Shown here piece after piece: positions 26,201-32,204 of a DNA stretch of 64,000 bases; position 1 is the stretch's first letter, and each line of letters starts with the position of its first letter. The DNA is taken from positions 26,267,294 through 26,331,293 of the forward strand of contig OX393563.1 of NCBI GenBank assembly GCA_947652115.1, in the 5' to 3' direction. The notes below the pieces were generated by a model. That model searched no databases, was not told the origin of the DNA, and saw only the letters and a list, made by a program, of their open reading frames with translations. The DNA is from Blastomussa wellsi (Eukaryota > Cnidaria > Anthozoa > Scleractinia > Plerogyridae). The position numbers and the translations under genes are program-made.

Positions 26201-28537
26201 TTACAAAGGAAATTTAAATTCAAGCCAATCAATTTAACCGTTTTAAACTGTCGTATTACAAAGGGATTTAAAATAACTTGGCTAAATTTCAAATACCCAT
26301 TTGTTGAAAATTTTGTCCATCAAATCATGTGTCCCACGTGCTGGTAGCCCGTTCTGGCTCTCCCTCGCTGTCACGCAACGCTACGCCCGCGGGATACCGT
26401 CTCTTCCGAGAGCATAGCGTTGTGTGACAAAGAGTGGGCAAAGAGACAGAAGGTCACTCCAAAAAACGTAAACGCTAATAGAAAGCTTGTATCAAGTTTA
26501 GCTACTCACCGAAGTTTCAACCTCTAAAGTGTAGGTTTTCCTAATGAAATTCGTCGCAAAAGAAACCCAAAATCGGACATCGTTGCCGCCATTTTGAAAC
26601 AGTTCTCAGCAGCCAGGCTTCGTTTTCGTGATGTTATTCAGTCCAAGGGATTTTGTCCATGCCTTACTGCAATCCTTTAAACTAGAACTCTAGGTTATGG
26701 CTGCCCTTGAACCGTATTATTTTGAGCCAAACATGCTTCAAACCGCGAAAATGATAGCAGTTACAAAAAATATATTTTGGGGAGCTTGTGAGGGATGCCA
26801 AGTCAGTTGCGCGGTTTTCTGCTTCCCGCCAATTTCGAGTTGGGCGGAATGACGTCACGTACGTAAACACGACCCAGCTGACAAATATACTTTCAGAATG
26901 GCGGCGTCAAATGTCGAATATTGGGGCTTCTTTCGAGACGACTTTCCTCAGGATAGCAACGCACTTTAGAGGCCGAAAAACCCAAATTAACTTGCTTTAG
27001 GTTGAGATGAAAGAATGAGCTTTTAAACCAGAAAACTCTATGATCATTATTTCATGTGGTTGCAGGTCTGGGCTGGAACTAAAGGTGGCACAATTTATGT
27101 CATGAACACAGCAACGTGCAAAGCAGAGATGGTATGATTGATGTGTGTTTTGATATGTGTAACTAGTTACGAAGAGAAATTAAACAGGTACATCTCCTGT
27201 GGATCTGTTTTCTTCGCAGCCCATATTTGGGGGCGTCACGCAACGCTTTAGTGGAGTGAAGTGAAAGTAGCGTTGCGTGACCTTTAAGACTTCAGGAGAG
27301 TTGTCAATGGAAAAGTGAAGAACCTTGTACCACAGGCTAACCATCCTCTGTTTGTGGGGTCACAGCGTCGGCAGCATTATTATTGAAATCAGTTCTTCGC
27401 TAATTGCTATTGTAGATATTTAAGCCTCCTAAAATCAGATGTAACAACTCTTTATTAAATAAGGCTAAAGAAACTCTTTATTAAATAATGCTTAAGACAT
27501 TTTTTATGTTGTTTAAGTTTGTTTCTGTCCGCCCCAAACTACAAAGAATCACGAACAAAGGGAAAACAGTGTGACATATTTGCATATGGTGCGCACTGAA
27601 GATCCGTTTTCAGGAGGGCGATGTAGCAGCTCTCGAAAGTTCTCACATGAATGGCTCGATACCCTGCATGAAAACAATAGTGCAAACAACAGGAACAATG
27701 CCCCTACCTCCTAAACCAATAGCAACTGCTGCCAGCAAATTTACAAGAGAGCTGCTAGGGAGCTAAACTAGGGAAGATATCAGTGACGTCACCCAGTGTC
27801 ATTAATGTCCCAAGCAGAAAACTATTGGTTAGTGAAACAAAGAGCGCTTTTGTTTAACTTGTCGGCTATTTAAATAGACCAGTTCCGATATATTAATATT
27901 CTAACATGTCACCGAGGCTTAGGGGAATGAAACAAAAGATTTTGCATCGAGGCTTAGGGATGAATAAGTAATTTCTTTTGTTTTATTCCCCTAAGCCTCG
28001 GCGCCATGTTAGAATTTTAATATATCGGAATTGGCCTATAACAGTAACAATGTTATGTTTGTAAACAAATATCTTCCCTATATTTACAATGGCAATTTCT
28101 GAAGAGCTGAGTTGAATAATACTGTTACCTAGGCTGTGACCACACAAGCAAAGGATGGTAAGCCTGTGCTTATGCTATATCCTTCTTTGCTATCTTGTGT
28201 TTGGTTTGTTTTCCCTTTGCATTGACCTCAAATCGTCTATTTTCAGGAGTTGTGTTTACACCAGGACCGGGTTCGCTCAATGTGCATAACTGACTACGGG
28301 CTTGTTATATCGGGCCCCGGGTCACGGGACGGGCGCATTGCCGTTTGGGCATCACATCTTACAACCGATAATCCCAAATGTTCCGACACCGAGGAAGAAA
28401 CAGAAGACCCTAGTATTTGTGAGGAGGATGGCTTTGAATTTATTGGCAAGAAAGAAACAGTTCGGTTCGATCTGGGACGCAACCAAACACGCTACATACC
28501 AAAGTCAAAGTGTTTTTTGACAAAATCTATTACTTGA
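419..28537 (+). CDS. DENND3: DENND3-like RAB12 exchange factor, 36 exons, 5'-partial
   Basis: I rebuilt this gene from splice sites; 36 exons keep phase across every junction and give 966 codons plus a stop. Domain order seen: end of cDENN (residues 1-54), DENN linker and dDENN (55-211), long linker (212-445), PH-like segment (446-546), linker (547-625), seven WD40-type blades (626 to about 912), acidic tail. Within the DENN family, DENND3 is the member with a C-terminal WD40 propeller and a PH-like actin-binding (PHenn) segment, which is why I name it. In vertebrates it is a guanine-nucleotide exchange factor for RAB12, regulated by ULK phosphorylation, acting in endosome and autophagosome traffic; function here is inferred. 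Human DENND3 is roughly 1200 residues, so about 230 N-terminal residues lie upstream of the window. Exons are small (25-291 nt). Introns are crowded with mobile elements, but no exon is interrupted. Confidence 0.83.
1068..1275 (+). mobile_element. degenerate tRNA-derived SINE, + orientation
   Basis: The order of blocks matches the better copy at 16318-16590: a tRNA-like head (GTAATGGTTGGTGCGCTGG), a B-box-like GGCACGATTCCTGACAGGG, then TTGAGCAACAC, GGGTATAAATGGG, CATCCAGGGG and GAAATACT. It lies in the intron between exons 875-974 and 2172-2278. Confidence 0.6.
2172..5851 (+). CDS. DENND3: DENND3 exons encoding the DENN linker and dDENN domain
   Basis: Seven exons: 2172-2278, 2886-2930, 3012-3091, 3896-3926, 4461-4494, 4876-4941, 5745-5851. 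They read SIVIADIADGSV and IPRLP (the D-D-x-T-x-P-LP element after cDENN), then SSVEMMLRMFR, LFFDMDSFIDSKP and HAFSTFLYDLMNDP followed by DYF, which fit the helical dDENN module. This module completes the Rab-binding lobe of the exchange domain. Two exons are only 31 and 34 nt; their reality rests on unbroken phase and good GT-AG sites on both sides. Reads in the last exon end in phase 2 and join cleanly to 6515. Confidence 0.83.
3430..3690. repeat. possible interspersed repeat
   Basis: A CAAAACCAAA-bounded block with GACGCAAAGCGCGGGAAAAT, GATTGGTTTTTG and AGCCAATCACTGAGCGCAGT. The paired TTGGTT/AACCAA and ATTGG/CCAAT motifs give weak internal symmetry typical of short interspersed repeats. 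No second copy is in the window, so this is a guess. Confidence 0.25.
4600..4830 (-). repeat. interspersed repeat, family shared with 20130 and 31525
   Basis: Shares GCGGAGTA...TTTGACGAACTTTGAGG, CTTCTCAATCGAAACT and a trailing ATTAAGATCAGGTTTCCAAACCACG block with the copies at 20130-20465 and 31525-31790. The strand is uncertain. It lies in the intron before exon 4876-4941. Confidence 0.45.
5103..5597. mobile_element. TTAA-flanked MITE
   Basis: A 495-bp non-coding element flanked by TTAA on both sides (5099-5102 and 5598-5601). Terminal inverted repeats are about 34 bp with roughly five mismatches; both begin AGGGA and include TTCACGGTT and GCGCATGTGCAAGC. TTAA target duplication is characteristic of piggyBac-type transposases. 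A longer relative sits at 49181-50145. It is in the intron between exons 4876-4941 and 5745-5851. Confidence 0.75.
5938..6050 (+). mobile_element. SINE head fragment, + orientation
   Basis: GGCCTAATGGTTAGTGCACC looks like a tRNA A-box region and TTCGAGTTCTAGTCC like a B box, followed by GGGGCATTGGGCAAAACACTT, the same body as in the copy at 16318. The 3' part is missing or replaced by the repetitive block that follows. Confidence 0.6.
6045..6215. repeat. imperfect internal repeats (AGATGAAACCGGAA)
   Basis: The block 'GTCG(A)AGAATGAAACCGGAAGTACAGTCGAGTCC' recurs as 'GTCGTAAGATGAAACCGGAACAGTCGACCGATGGAGTCC', with several GTCGA and GGAGTCC motifs between. It looks like a local duplication and not a gene. 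Confidence 0.45.
6515..13533 (+). CDS. DENND3: DENND3 exons encoding the central linker
   Basis: Ten exons: 6515-6648, 7043-7089, 7347-7433, 7792-7847, 8343-8445, 9411-9436, 11310-11350, 12901-13005, 13293-13339, 13477-13533. The product is mostly helical in character, for example VQEIMCKLKDEELEELR and VLEEFVKHVSMLQIA, with no named domain that I can assign. The position between dDENN and the PH-like segment matches the long linker of DENND3, which in mammals contributes to intramolecular control of exchange activity. The 26-nt exon at 9411 is a microexon. Introns here hold an antisense LINE fragment and SINE pieces. Confidence 0.78.
8740..9010. repeat. degenerate fold-back repeat
   Basis: Left side reads GACGTCATTTGGTGCCAAA and right side TTTGGCACCCAAGTGACGTCA, inverted relative to each other, with further weak symmetry in GAAAAATACTACGTGG versus CGTGGTATTTTCGG. 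It lies in the intron before exon 9411-9436. Confidence 0.4.
9935..11090 (-). pseudogene. 5'-truncated LINE ORF2 3' end, antisense in DENND3 intron
   Basis: Minus-strand translation gives the C-terminal part of a LINE reverse-transcriptase ORF: a segment around 11050-10930 ending in a FLNQF-like string, then GLSAIPSDWKNYL, then a CVFCTTVDQTVTHLFVSC zinc-knuckle (zf-RVT) with NSFWNDFIEW after it. At least one frameshift, in the T run near 10910-10925, and stops upstream show it is dead. The 3' end is A-rich on the minus strand near 9931-9945. It is a different subfamily from the LINE at 35461-40709. It lies in the intron between exons 9411-9436 and 11310-11350. Confidence 0.75.
10167..10232. 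repeat. (TTAA)n simple repeat
   Basis: TTAATTAATTAATTAA and its variants with ATCGATT interruptions, ending in a T run. It sits inside the 3' part of the LINE fragment. Confidence 0.85.
11440..11595 (+). mobile_element. 3' fragment of tRNA-Ser-derived SINE
   Basis: Shares CCAACTGGTCTGCC(T)TCTGCCAGTTG, TATGTTTGTTTACAATATTTG, GGCCCTG(A)AAAGCCCCAAT and GGGAGTGGTC with the fuller copies at 42570 and 47157. A (TTTG)n run at about 11508-11535 lies inside. The tRNA-like head is missing, consistent with 5' truncation. Confidence 0.7.
11806..11954. mobile_element. fold-back element inside the 11785 MITE
   Basis: Contains TATAATTTGGTTTTATCAAC, TTGGCCACCGTAAAGAGATT and GACGTTTCGAGCGTTAGCCC; the last block recurs inverted just downstream as GGGCTAACGCTCGAAACGTC. 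The same sequence, in fully symmetric form, is at 29998-30164. Confidence 0.65.
12091..12108. repeat. poly(G) run
   Basis: About 17 consecutive G inside the 11785 MITE; a poly(C) run follows at about 12281-12295. Such runs are prone to length error in assemblies. Confidence 0.8.
13997..17480 (+). CDS. DENND3: DENND3 exons encoding a PH-like (PHenn-type) segment
   Basis: Three exons: 13997-14067, 15635-15768, 17382-17480. They read MGWLVLTVNR, then LLFLPDG..., then a segment ending DSWRNCLLEIKAGYEIA. The run of beta-strand-like pieces closed by a helix with a tryptophan is what a pleckstrin-homology-like fold looks like. Published work describes a PH-like 'PHenn' domain in DENND3 that binds actin, sitting before the WD40 propeller; the location here agrees. 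Assignment of the fold is inference from position and pattern only. Confidence 0.7.
14237..14346. mobile_element. perfect 38-bp-arm palindrome (MITE-like)
   Basis: Arms at 14237-14274 and 14309-14346 are perfect inverted repeats reading TATTGAATTCGGCTTTCGTA and onward to GAAGAATTCTGC; the loop is 34 nt. Lack of any mismatch suggests recent insertion or ongoing gene conversion. It lies in the intron after exon 13997-14067. Confidence 0.7.
14715..15175 (+). mobile_element. tRNA-derived SINE split by a nested MITE
   Basis: The head GGCCAAACATAATGGTTAATACGCTGG stops near 14771 and the body resumes at about 14994 with GGTCCCAGGCGTGGGCGAGGTCACTGCGGTATGTTCTTTACTCTCGC, then GATGGACAAGCATCCCATCC and GTAGAAATACT. 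Order and content match the uninterrupted copy at 16318-16590. Confidence 0.6.
14772..14993. mobile_element. MITE with GGCCCC..TTTCTCGAA ends, inside a SINE
   Basis: Left end GGGCCCCGTTTCTCGAAGC and right end GCTTTCGAGAAACCGGCCCC are inverted repeats. Interior symmetry is weak. It interrupts the SINE at 14715-15175, so it is younger than that SINE. Confidence 0.6.
15905..16162. mobile_element. MITE with GGACAAAACT inverted ends
   Basis: Left end GTGGACAAAACTAGTTGAGACA and right end TGTCTCAACAGTTTTGTCCA are inverted repeats of about 20 bp. The interior has CCCCTCTCCCCCTGCTCAATG on the left and CAACATTGAAATGGGTGAGGGGGG on the right, also inverted. It is the uninterrupted relative of 11785-12175. 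Confidence 0.65.
16318..16592 (+). mobile_element. tRNA-derived SINE, best copy
   Basis: A tRNA-like head (TTAGTGTGCTGGACTCCGGA with B box GGTTCGAGCCC) is followed by GGGCAAGACACTTTACTCTC, CACCCAGGTGTATAAATGGG, ATTGCTGGGGGTAACCCTCC, GATGGACTAGCATCCCATCC and AGAAATACTTTCTGCC. Such a RNA polymerase III head plus a fixed body defines a SINE. Related copies are at 1068, 5938, 14715 and (reverse) 34741. I do not assign a family name. Confidence 0.75.
18040..18116. repeat. short fold-back (AGCCTG..AATACAGCC)
   Basis: AGCCTGTGAATACAGCC and GGCTGTATTCGCAGGCT face each other across about 40 nt. A single arm, CGGCTGTATTCGCAGGCTAT, also occurs at about 8051-8076, so this is a dispersed family. Confidence 0.5.
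18183..21268 (+). CDS. DENND3: DENND3 exons encoding the linker before the propeller
   Basis: Four exons: 18183-18252, 19276-19300, 19734-19796, 21190-21268. They read WKDPQIIKQAAQNVIIADAL, a 25-nt microexon giving SFYPEQTAM, then HVLYFSTLTDFREKL and a lysine-rich stretch ending TTVEALLYVAA. I assign no domain. Phases 2, 0, 0 and 1 join neighbours without a stop. The intron between 18252 and 19276 contains a long palindrome and a short minisatellite. Confidence 0.76.
18774..18861. mobile_element. near-perfect palindrome with no real loop
   Basis: GGAGATATGAAATTTC...TTCAACTCGATATAT meets its inverted copy ATATATCGAGTTGAA...GAAATTTCATATCTCC directly at the centre. It is AT-rich and would form an 80-nt hairpin in pre-mRNA. 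It lies in the intron between exons 18183-18252 and 19276-19300. Confidence 0.65.
18917..19068. repeat. degenerate minisatellite, unit TTTCCGAAGA(T)
   Basis: About a dozen imperfect copies of a 10-11-nt unit such as TTTCCGAAGAT, TTTGCCGAAGGC and TTTCCGACCAT. It begins 55 nt after the 18774 palindrome, in the same intron. Confidence 0.65.
20130..20465 (+). repeat. interspersed repeat with ATATCAAACAC..ACAGTGTTTC motif
   Basis: ATATCAAACACTCGAGACAGTGTTTCATC and a second ACATCAAACACGGCACACAGTGTTTCGTCAC are followed by AATACGACGCGCAGCGGAGTATTTTGACGAACTTCGAG and CTTCTCAATCGATACTAAAACTACGG. The same order occurs at 31525-31790, and part of it near 4600. The 176-codon open frame across it matches no family I know and is probably chance. 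Confidence 0.55.
20776..20830. repeat. palindrome around AAAGAGGCTTTTTT
   Basis: AGGGAAAGAGGCTTTTTTAAAAGAGGC is followed by TTTTTTAAAAGCCTCTTTCCCT. It includes a short direct duplication and an inverted repeat, a typical replication-slippage product. Confidence 0.6.
21367..21550. repeat. (CTAC/CTGC/CTGT)n simple repeat
   Basis: A run of CTACCTAC, CCTGCCTG and TCTGTCTGTCTG tetranucleotides, in the short intron between exons 21190-21268 and 21594-21628. Open frames across it (rich in C, L, S and V) are repeat artefacts. Confidence 0.85.
21594..28537 (+). CDS. DENND3: DENND3 exons encoding the WD40 propeller and C-terminus
   Basis: Ten exons: 21594-21628, 21747-21824, 22032-22119, 22370-22436, 22963-23041, 23811-23886, 24651-24772, 25934-26056, 27066-27131, 28247-28537. 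Seven blade signatures are visible: KVWCAM/GSGDVVVID, QVWAGSLDTTIYVIN, TVWSASSNGQIVGWD, FWCATKFSVYVIA, VWAGCDRQGVIVIWN, VWAGTKGGTIYVMN and GPGSRDGRIAVW. Seven blades make one closed beta-propeller. Most blades start with a V-W-A/C-G/A string right at an exon start, so introns often fall at equivalent blade positions. After the last blade is an acidic tail of about 55 residues (SDTEEETEDPSICEEDGFEF) ending at the TGA at 28535-28537. Confidence 0.83.
22265..22290. repeat. poly(C) run
   Basis: CCCACCCC followed by about 16 C, in the intron between exons 22032-22119 and 22370-22436. Confidence 0.75.
22527..22790. mobile_element. fold-back MITE with possible 8-bp target duplication
   Basis: Left arm CCCAGAGCCGCCTGTTCCTC, CCGGCTGGGCC and CGAGGAACAAGTGGCTCTGGGGACACATG; the right arm repeats all of it inverted. 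ATCAAACC occurs directly at both edges (22519-22526 and 22791-22798). An 8-bp duplication is the mark of hAT elements. Each arm is itself built of inverted GAGGAACA/TGTTCCTC motifs. It lies in the intron before exon 22963-23041. Confidence 0.65.
23117..23318. mobile_element. fold-back MITE, GGCTGGTTTTCACTAGGGCA ends
   Basis: Left AAGGCTGGTTTTCACTAGGGCATAAGCATAA and right TATGCCTATGCGCTAGTGAAACCAGCCTTA are inverted. A second internal pair (GGTGATTCCTAGTGAAAACAA) makes it look like two fused hairpins. It lies in the intron before exon 23811-23886. Confidence 0.65.
23972..24398. mobile_element. TTAA-flanked fold-back MITE, 427 bp
   Basis: TTAA at 23968-23971 and 24399-24402 bracket ends AGTGCACCTAACC and GGTTAGGTGCACT. 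The arms are about 190 bp and closely match over nearly their whole length, including GACGTCA, CGCCCCTTCTGACTCGG and TTTGGTAAAAAGGTGCAATG. TTAA duplication points to piggyBac-like mobilisation. A half copy is at 30945-31136. It lies in the intron between exons 23811-23886 and 24651-24772. Confidence 0.78.
24912..25130. repeat. (CAGT)n simple repeat, first block
   Basis: CAGTCAGTCAGTCCGTCC-type tetranucleotides, purest around 25015-25105. It is in the intron between exons 24651-24772 and 25934-26056. The Q-S-V-rich open frames here are repeat artefacts. Confidence 0.9.
25410..25515. repeat. interspersed C-rich/GGGCAACTCAGATTTTTGG repeat
   Basis: CCCCTCCCCAAAAAATGGGGACAACTCAGATTTTTGGCAGCAAGAGAAATTTGGGA resembles 29705-29840, where the same blocks appear as CCCACCCAATTTTGGGCAACTCAGATTTTTTGGGCAACAAGAGAAATTTGGA. 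It sits between two CAGT blocks. Confidence 0.5.
25520..25905. repeat. (CAGT/CCGT)n blocks split by a MITE
   Basis: Blocks of CAGTCAGT, CCGTCCAT and similar tetranucleotides at 25520-25674 and 25839-25905, separated by the fold-back element at 25675-25838. They continue the tract that begins at 24912. Confidence 0.8.
25675..25838. mobile_element. fold-back MITE in a CAGT tract
   Basis: TAGACCCTTTCCATAAATGG, AATTTGAATAACAATGCTTG and ATACATCCTTAGCCTC are each mirrored on the right (GAGGCTAAGGATGTAT, CAAGTATTGTTATTCAAATT, GCAAAGGGTCTA). Arms are about 63 bp with few mismatches. TA dinucleotides at the borders allow a TA target duplication. Confidence 0.7.
27226..27290. repeat. short palindrome GTCACGCAACGCT..AGCGTTGCGTGAC
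   Basis: A 13-bp perfect stem with a loop of about 28 nt. The GTCACGCAACGCTAC arm also occurs at about 26371-26385 with an inverted GCGTTGTGTGACA partner at about 26408, so two related hairpins lie in adjacent introns. Confidence 0.5.
27873..28041. mobile_element. fold-back MITE, ATAGACCAGTTCCGATATAT ends
   Basis: The left arm (ATAGACCAGTTCCGATATAT, CTAACATG, CCGAGGCTTAGGGGAAT) is mirrored on the right (ATTCCCCTAAGCCTCGG, CATGTTAG, ATATATCGGAATTGGCCTAT). A CATCGAGGCTTAGGGATGAA internal copy lies in the loop. It is in the last intron, 200 nt before exon 28247. Confidence 0.7.
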
Positions 28538-29026
28538 CGTTTTACGCGAAGAAATATAGAAATACAAATTCTATTTGTTGTCTCTTTTCGAAACTTTTGT
28601 GGTCACAGGATGAACCACGCCAAAATTGTTTGCCGTAGAAGTTTAATTAAAACTTTTTAACGTGTATCCCCATCGGTTTCATATGGGAGTTCCCGGGCCC
28701 AGAAACTGTCTCAAAATCCCAACAAGCGTTAGAAATTCCATCAAGGCCTTAAAAAAGGGTTTTACAAAAGTGATCTGTTAGTTGATTACTGACTATTGGC
28801 AAACAGTCAACAGAAAGCGTTTCATGTTATGTGGATATAGAAATTTTTATGTCTCATTATTGAAGTGTTGTTTGTTTGCACATTTAATTTAGGTTGTAAA
28901 TTTACATTTTTGTGTTTTGGTGAAACTGCAACTAACGATCAATTTATGATTCCTCGATATCCCACTCTTGATTATTAACTAGGTAATTTTTCGCACAGGA
29001 AATATTCCGAGTAAACACGACAAATT
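28538..29026. other. DENND3 3' flank, probable 3' UTR, nothing else seen
   Basis: AT-rich, no open frame of note, no repeat recognised. The probable 3' UTR must lie in the first part of it; its end is not defined by sequence alone. Confidence 0.4.
28646..28651 (+). promoter_or_regulatory. candidate variant poly(A) signal ATTAAA
   Basis: ATTAAA occurs 109 nt after the DENND3 stop codon. It is the commonest variant of the AATAAA hexamer, and no AATAAA was noticed within the first 450 nt after the stop. The call rests only on the hexamer and its distance. Confidence 0.25.
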
Positions 29027-29252
29027 AGACTGCGAGCCTCTGTTTTCCTCCAAATTCCGTGAGGAAAGTGAAAATTTGCGAGCGCTATTTTCGAGGGGCG
29101 AGCTGCAAATCCGCGAGCCTCGAGTTGCGTGGGCGTGAGATGGAGTCAAAACTCGCGGCTCGCGGATTTGCCGCTCGCCCCTCAAAAATAGCGCTCGCAC
29201 ATTTTCACTTTCATTACGGATTTTGGAGCAAAATAGAGACTGCTCGCAGTCT
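29027..29252. mobile_element. fold-back MITE, AGACTGCGAGC ends
   Basis: Left arm AGACTGCGAGC, GAAAATTTGCGAGCGCTATT and GAGGGGCGAGC; right arm GCTCGCCCCTC, AATAGCGCTCGCACATTTTC and GCTCGCAGTCT. The right half recurs alone at 33750-33866, and the end motif CTGCTCGCAGTC also at about 55281-55292. Confidence 0.7.
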
Positions 29253-29704
29253 AACGACAAAGGAGAGCTATCGATCATTTTAATTTTTTTTAAGGAATTT
29301 CAAAGTGGATTAAAAAATATGACATTGTTAGATTTTATAATTAGAAACAGAGATTTTAATCATTATTACATGTAAAAGAGAGTATACACTATTTATATCT
29401 CTACAAAGATTGGTTTTATGATAATCACAAGCACGAGATCAACAAAGACACTCACTCTTCTTGTGCTGGCAATCAAGGAGAGCAAACAATTTTGCTTCCC
29501 TGTGTCTTAGCATGCGGTTATACGGCGCAAGGACAGCATGAAAAGAATGAGTGTGTTCGTCTATGCGCTTATTACTCCACCGGGGCCCTCGCATCAAATT
29601 AGAGGACAAATAAATCGTCTCTTGTTATATACGTGGTTGTCTGATCCCCTCTTCGTCATTAATAATGGTGACTATTGTAGCCCGAGGATCATTGACATAC
29701 GGGC

Positions 29705-29845
29705 CGGGGGGCTGCAGCTAACCCCCTCCCCTCCCCGCCCACCCAATTTTGGGCAACTCAGATTTTTTGGGCAACAAGAGAAATTTGGACAAGGCAACTT
29801 GGGAGAATTTTTTGGGCAAATGGTTCACGTTCGCATATGGCAGCC
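29705..29845. repeat. interspersed GGGCAACTCAGATTTTTTGGGC repeat
   Basis: Second copy of the block at 25410-25515, here longer, with GGGCAACAAGAGAAATTTGG and GAGAATTTTTTGGGCAAATGG. Confidence 0.5.
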
Positions 29846-29997
29846 CGCTGTACAGGTAGGAATCAACAAACGGGGACCGCGCAGGCGGGACTGGGGGGAT
29901 AAAATTAAAATAAGAAACAAAATTACTGAAAGCATATGAAAAGAGGGGGTAAGTTTTAAAAGAAACTGTGGTGCTGCGTCGGTGGGAAGTATAACAA

Positions 29998-30164
29998 TAT
30001 AATTTGGTTTTATCAACTGGGTTGATAATGTCAATTGGCCACCGTAAAGAGATTCAAGAGCTGACGTTTCAAGCGTTAGCTCTTCGTCGGAGCGAACGTC
30101 AGCTCTTGAATCTCTTTACGGTGGCCAATTGACATTATCAACCCAGTTGATAAAACCAAATTAT
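29998..30164. mobile_element. 71-bp-arm palindrome (fold-back element)
   Basis: Arms 29998-30068 and about 30094-30164 appear perfectly inverted, reading TATAATTTGGTTTTATCAAC ... TTCAAGAGCTGACGTT; the loop is about 25 nt and holds TCAAGCGTTAGCTCTTCGTC. The same family is nested in the MITE at 11806. Confidence 0.75.
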
Positions 30165-30904
30165 ACTGAAAACATAACACATTTTGTTTGTGAGCACCAA
30201 TAATAAGTTGTGTTAAGATTTGTAAAGGGCCCAAATGGCGAGAATTACTATCTCAGTTACCAAGGAAACGAAGTAAGTCTGCCGGTCTAAAAGGTTTTCA
30301 GTTATCAACCAGTACTTCACAAAAACTGGATTCTTAACAAGTGGAACTCTTTGTAAAAAAACCTATATTAGGTGATTGGTCAGCTTTGATCCTTTTCTGG
30401 GGGAGCATATGCATGCCCCCAGACCCCCCTCAGTAGCTCGTGCCTTTAGCGCTCGATTACCTTCTTCCATGTGTCCTGGGCGGAAGAAACACGCTACGCC
30501 CCTGATTGCGTACAGTGTCATACAGTGGTCATTTAAGGACATTCAATCTTGTGGTAATAACCAAAAAAGAAGCCCCTATAAAAAATCGCTCGGCTTACTA
30601 TTGTCAGAGAGACTATGATCTGTCAGGTACTTTAAAATCATCAGTTGCGTTTGAAGCGTGGATTGTTTATATTAATTTGCTTCTGAGGACGTTTCGTTAA
30701 TTATTTTTATGCAGAAAGAAAAGGTACCCAACTTTCTCTCCTCTCTTCCCCCGCCAACTTGGCTCACGCTTTTGAGCCTCCCAACTAAAAATCCAGCTGT
30801 GCGGGCCTTGACAAAAGCATCAGAATCGAATCAGAAAACGCACTGTTAATGATCAATTTGAGTTTAAGCACTGATGATGTCATAAGATGTGATAGTATGG
30901 GTCT

Positions 30905-31136
30905 TTAAACACAAAATATAGCTAAAATACCTAACCCCAAAAGTCTAAAAATGCATGCAAATCGGTTTGTGACGTCATATCAGGAATAGACCCAAGCCCC
31001 TTATGACTCGGTCGTGGAACAAATGCTGCACAAGTTTTCGTAACTTTTGAATGCTATAAATAGGAAGGGTGCAATGCGTTTCGAAAAAGTGCAAAGGTTT
31101 ATTTTAGTGAAAAAATATTTTGGGGTTAGGTGCACT
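30905..31136. mobile_element. half copy of the 23972 TTAA MITE
   Basis: Right half GCATGCAAATCGGTTTGTGACGTCA to GGGGTTAGGTGCACT with TTAA at 31137-31140. The left arm is lost except possibly CTAAAATACCTAACCCC near 30925-30942. Several small deletions relative to the full copy show it is older. Confidence 0.7.
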
Positions 31137-31524
31137 TTAAAGTAGTTTCTCCCATGCAGGAAATGCCTCGCAGAACATCAAGAGGAAATAATGAAATAAA
31201 TTACAGCCACAAGGGGAGAACTTGAAAAAGCCCACCTGACTTTTTCAAGTTGAGATCTGAAGCTCCTTATGGCATCACTACTTTTATAGCTTCATTAGAC
31301 TGAAATAGTAATTTTTATTATATAAACAGCTGCATGCGCTCACTTGTGAAATATCTTTCAACATTCGAAGATAAATTTCGTATCTCTTTGCGGCCATGTA
31401 ATATCCTCTATTTAACAAGACCTGGCGCATCCTTTTGTAGATTTCCAATGCTGTAAATATGCACGTGACAGTGCCCCTGCTGTTGGCCAAGCTCCTCCAT
31501 ATACAGCCGGATACCGTCTATTTG

Positions 31525-31790
31525 TGAAGTACTATATCAAACACGAGAGACAGTGTTTCATCACATTTACAAAGACCGAGAAGAGAGTTGAAAATACGAC
31601 GCACAGCGGAGTATTTTTGACGAACTTCGAACTTTCTTAATCGAAACTAAAACTACGGAGAAAACGTAGAATTAAAATCGTAAAAATCTATGCTAATTAA
31701 GATCACATTTCAAAACCACGGTTACGGTTCTGATTCCCTTTGTTCAAAGTGATGAATTATGAATGAGTTTGAGAAGTTGTTTTTTTAAAG
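31525..31790 (+). repeat. interspersed repeat, family of 20130
   Basis: ATATCAAACACGAGAGACAGTGTTTCATCACATTTACAAA, AATACGACGCACAGCGGAGTATTTTTGACGAACTTCGA, TAATCGAAACTAAAACTACGG and a trailing TTAAGATCACATTTCAAAACCACGG block, in the same order as at 20130-20465. Confidence 0.55.
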
Positions 31791-32204
31791 TGGGTTGTTT
31801 CCATGGCAACAGAAGAGATCAAATGCAACCTGATAAAAGCTTTTTTTCATTTTGCAGAAATCTACTCATTAGATTTTTAACTGGATCGTGATATATCTGT
31901 GGCAGAACTTTGCGCGATTTTTTATTTATTTTTAAAAATTATGTTATAAGCACTAAAAAAGGTAAAATTAAGGGTGTTTTAACAACTGATGCTGTTGCTA
32001 TGGTAATAAGGAAAGTCGAAAAATAATCACAACTTGTTCACCAATGATTGAGAATTCGGTTGATATCGTTATTGTGACATCAACTGATAAAGAGCAGTAG
32101 TAATTACTTGCCAAAGTATATAACAGCTGAATGCGCAGACAACTATTGTGAGCCACCTCAATTCTGACGCGTATTGCGAGTTTCCTTCTTTCAAATTTTT
32201 ATTT

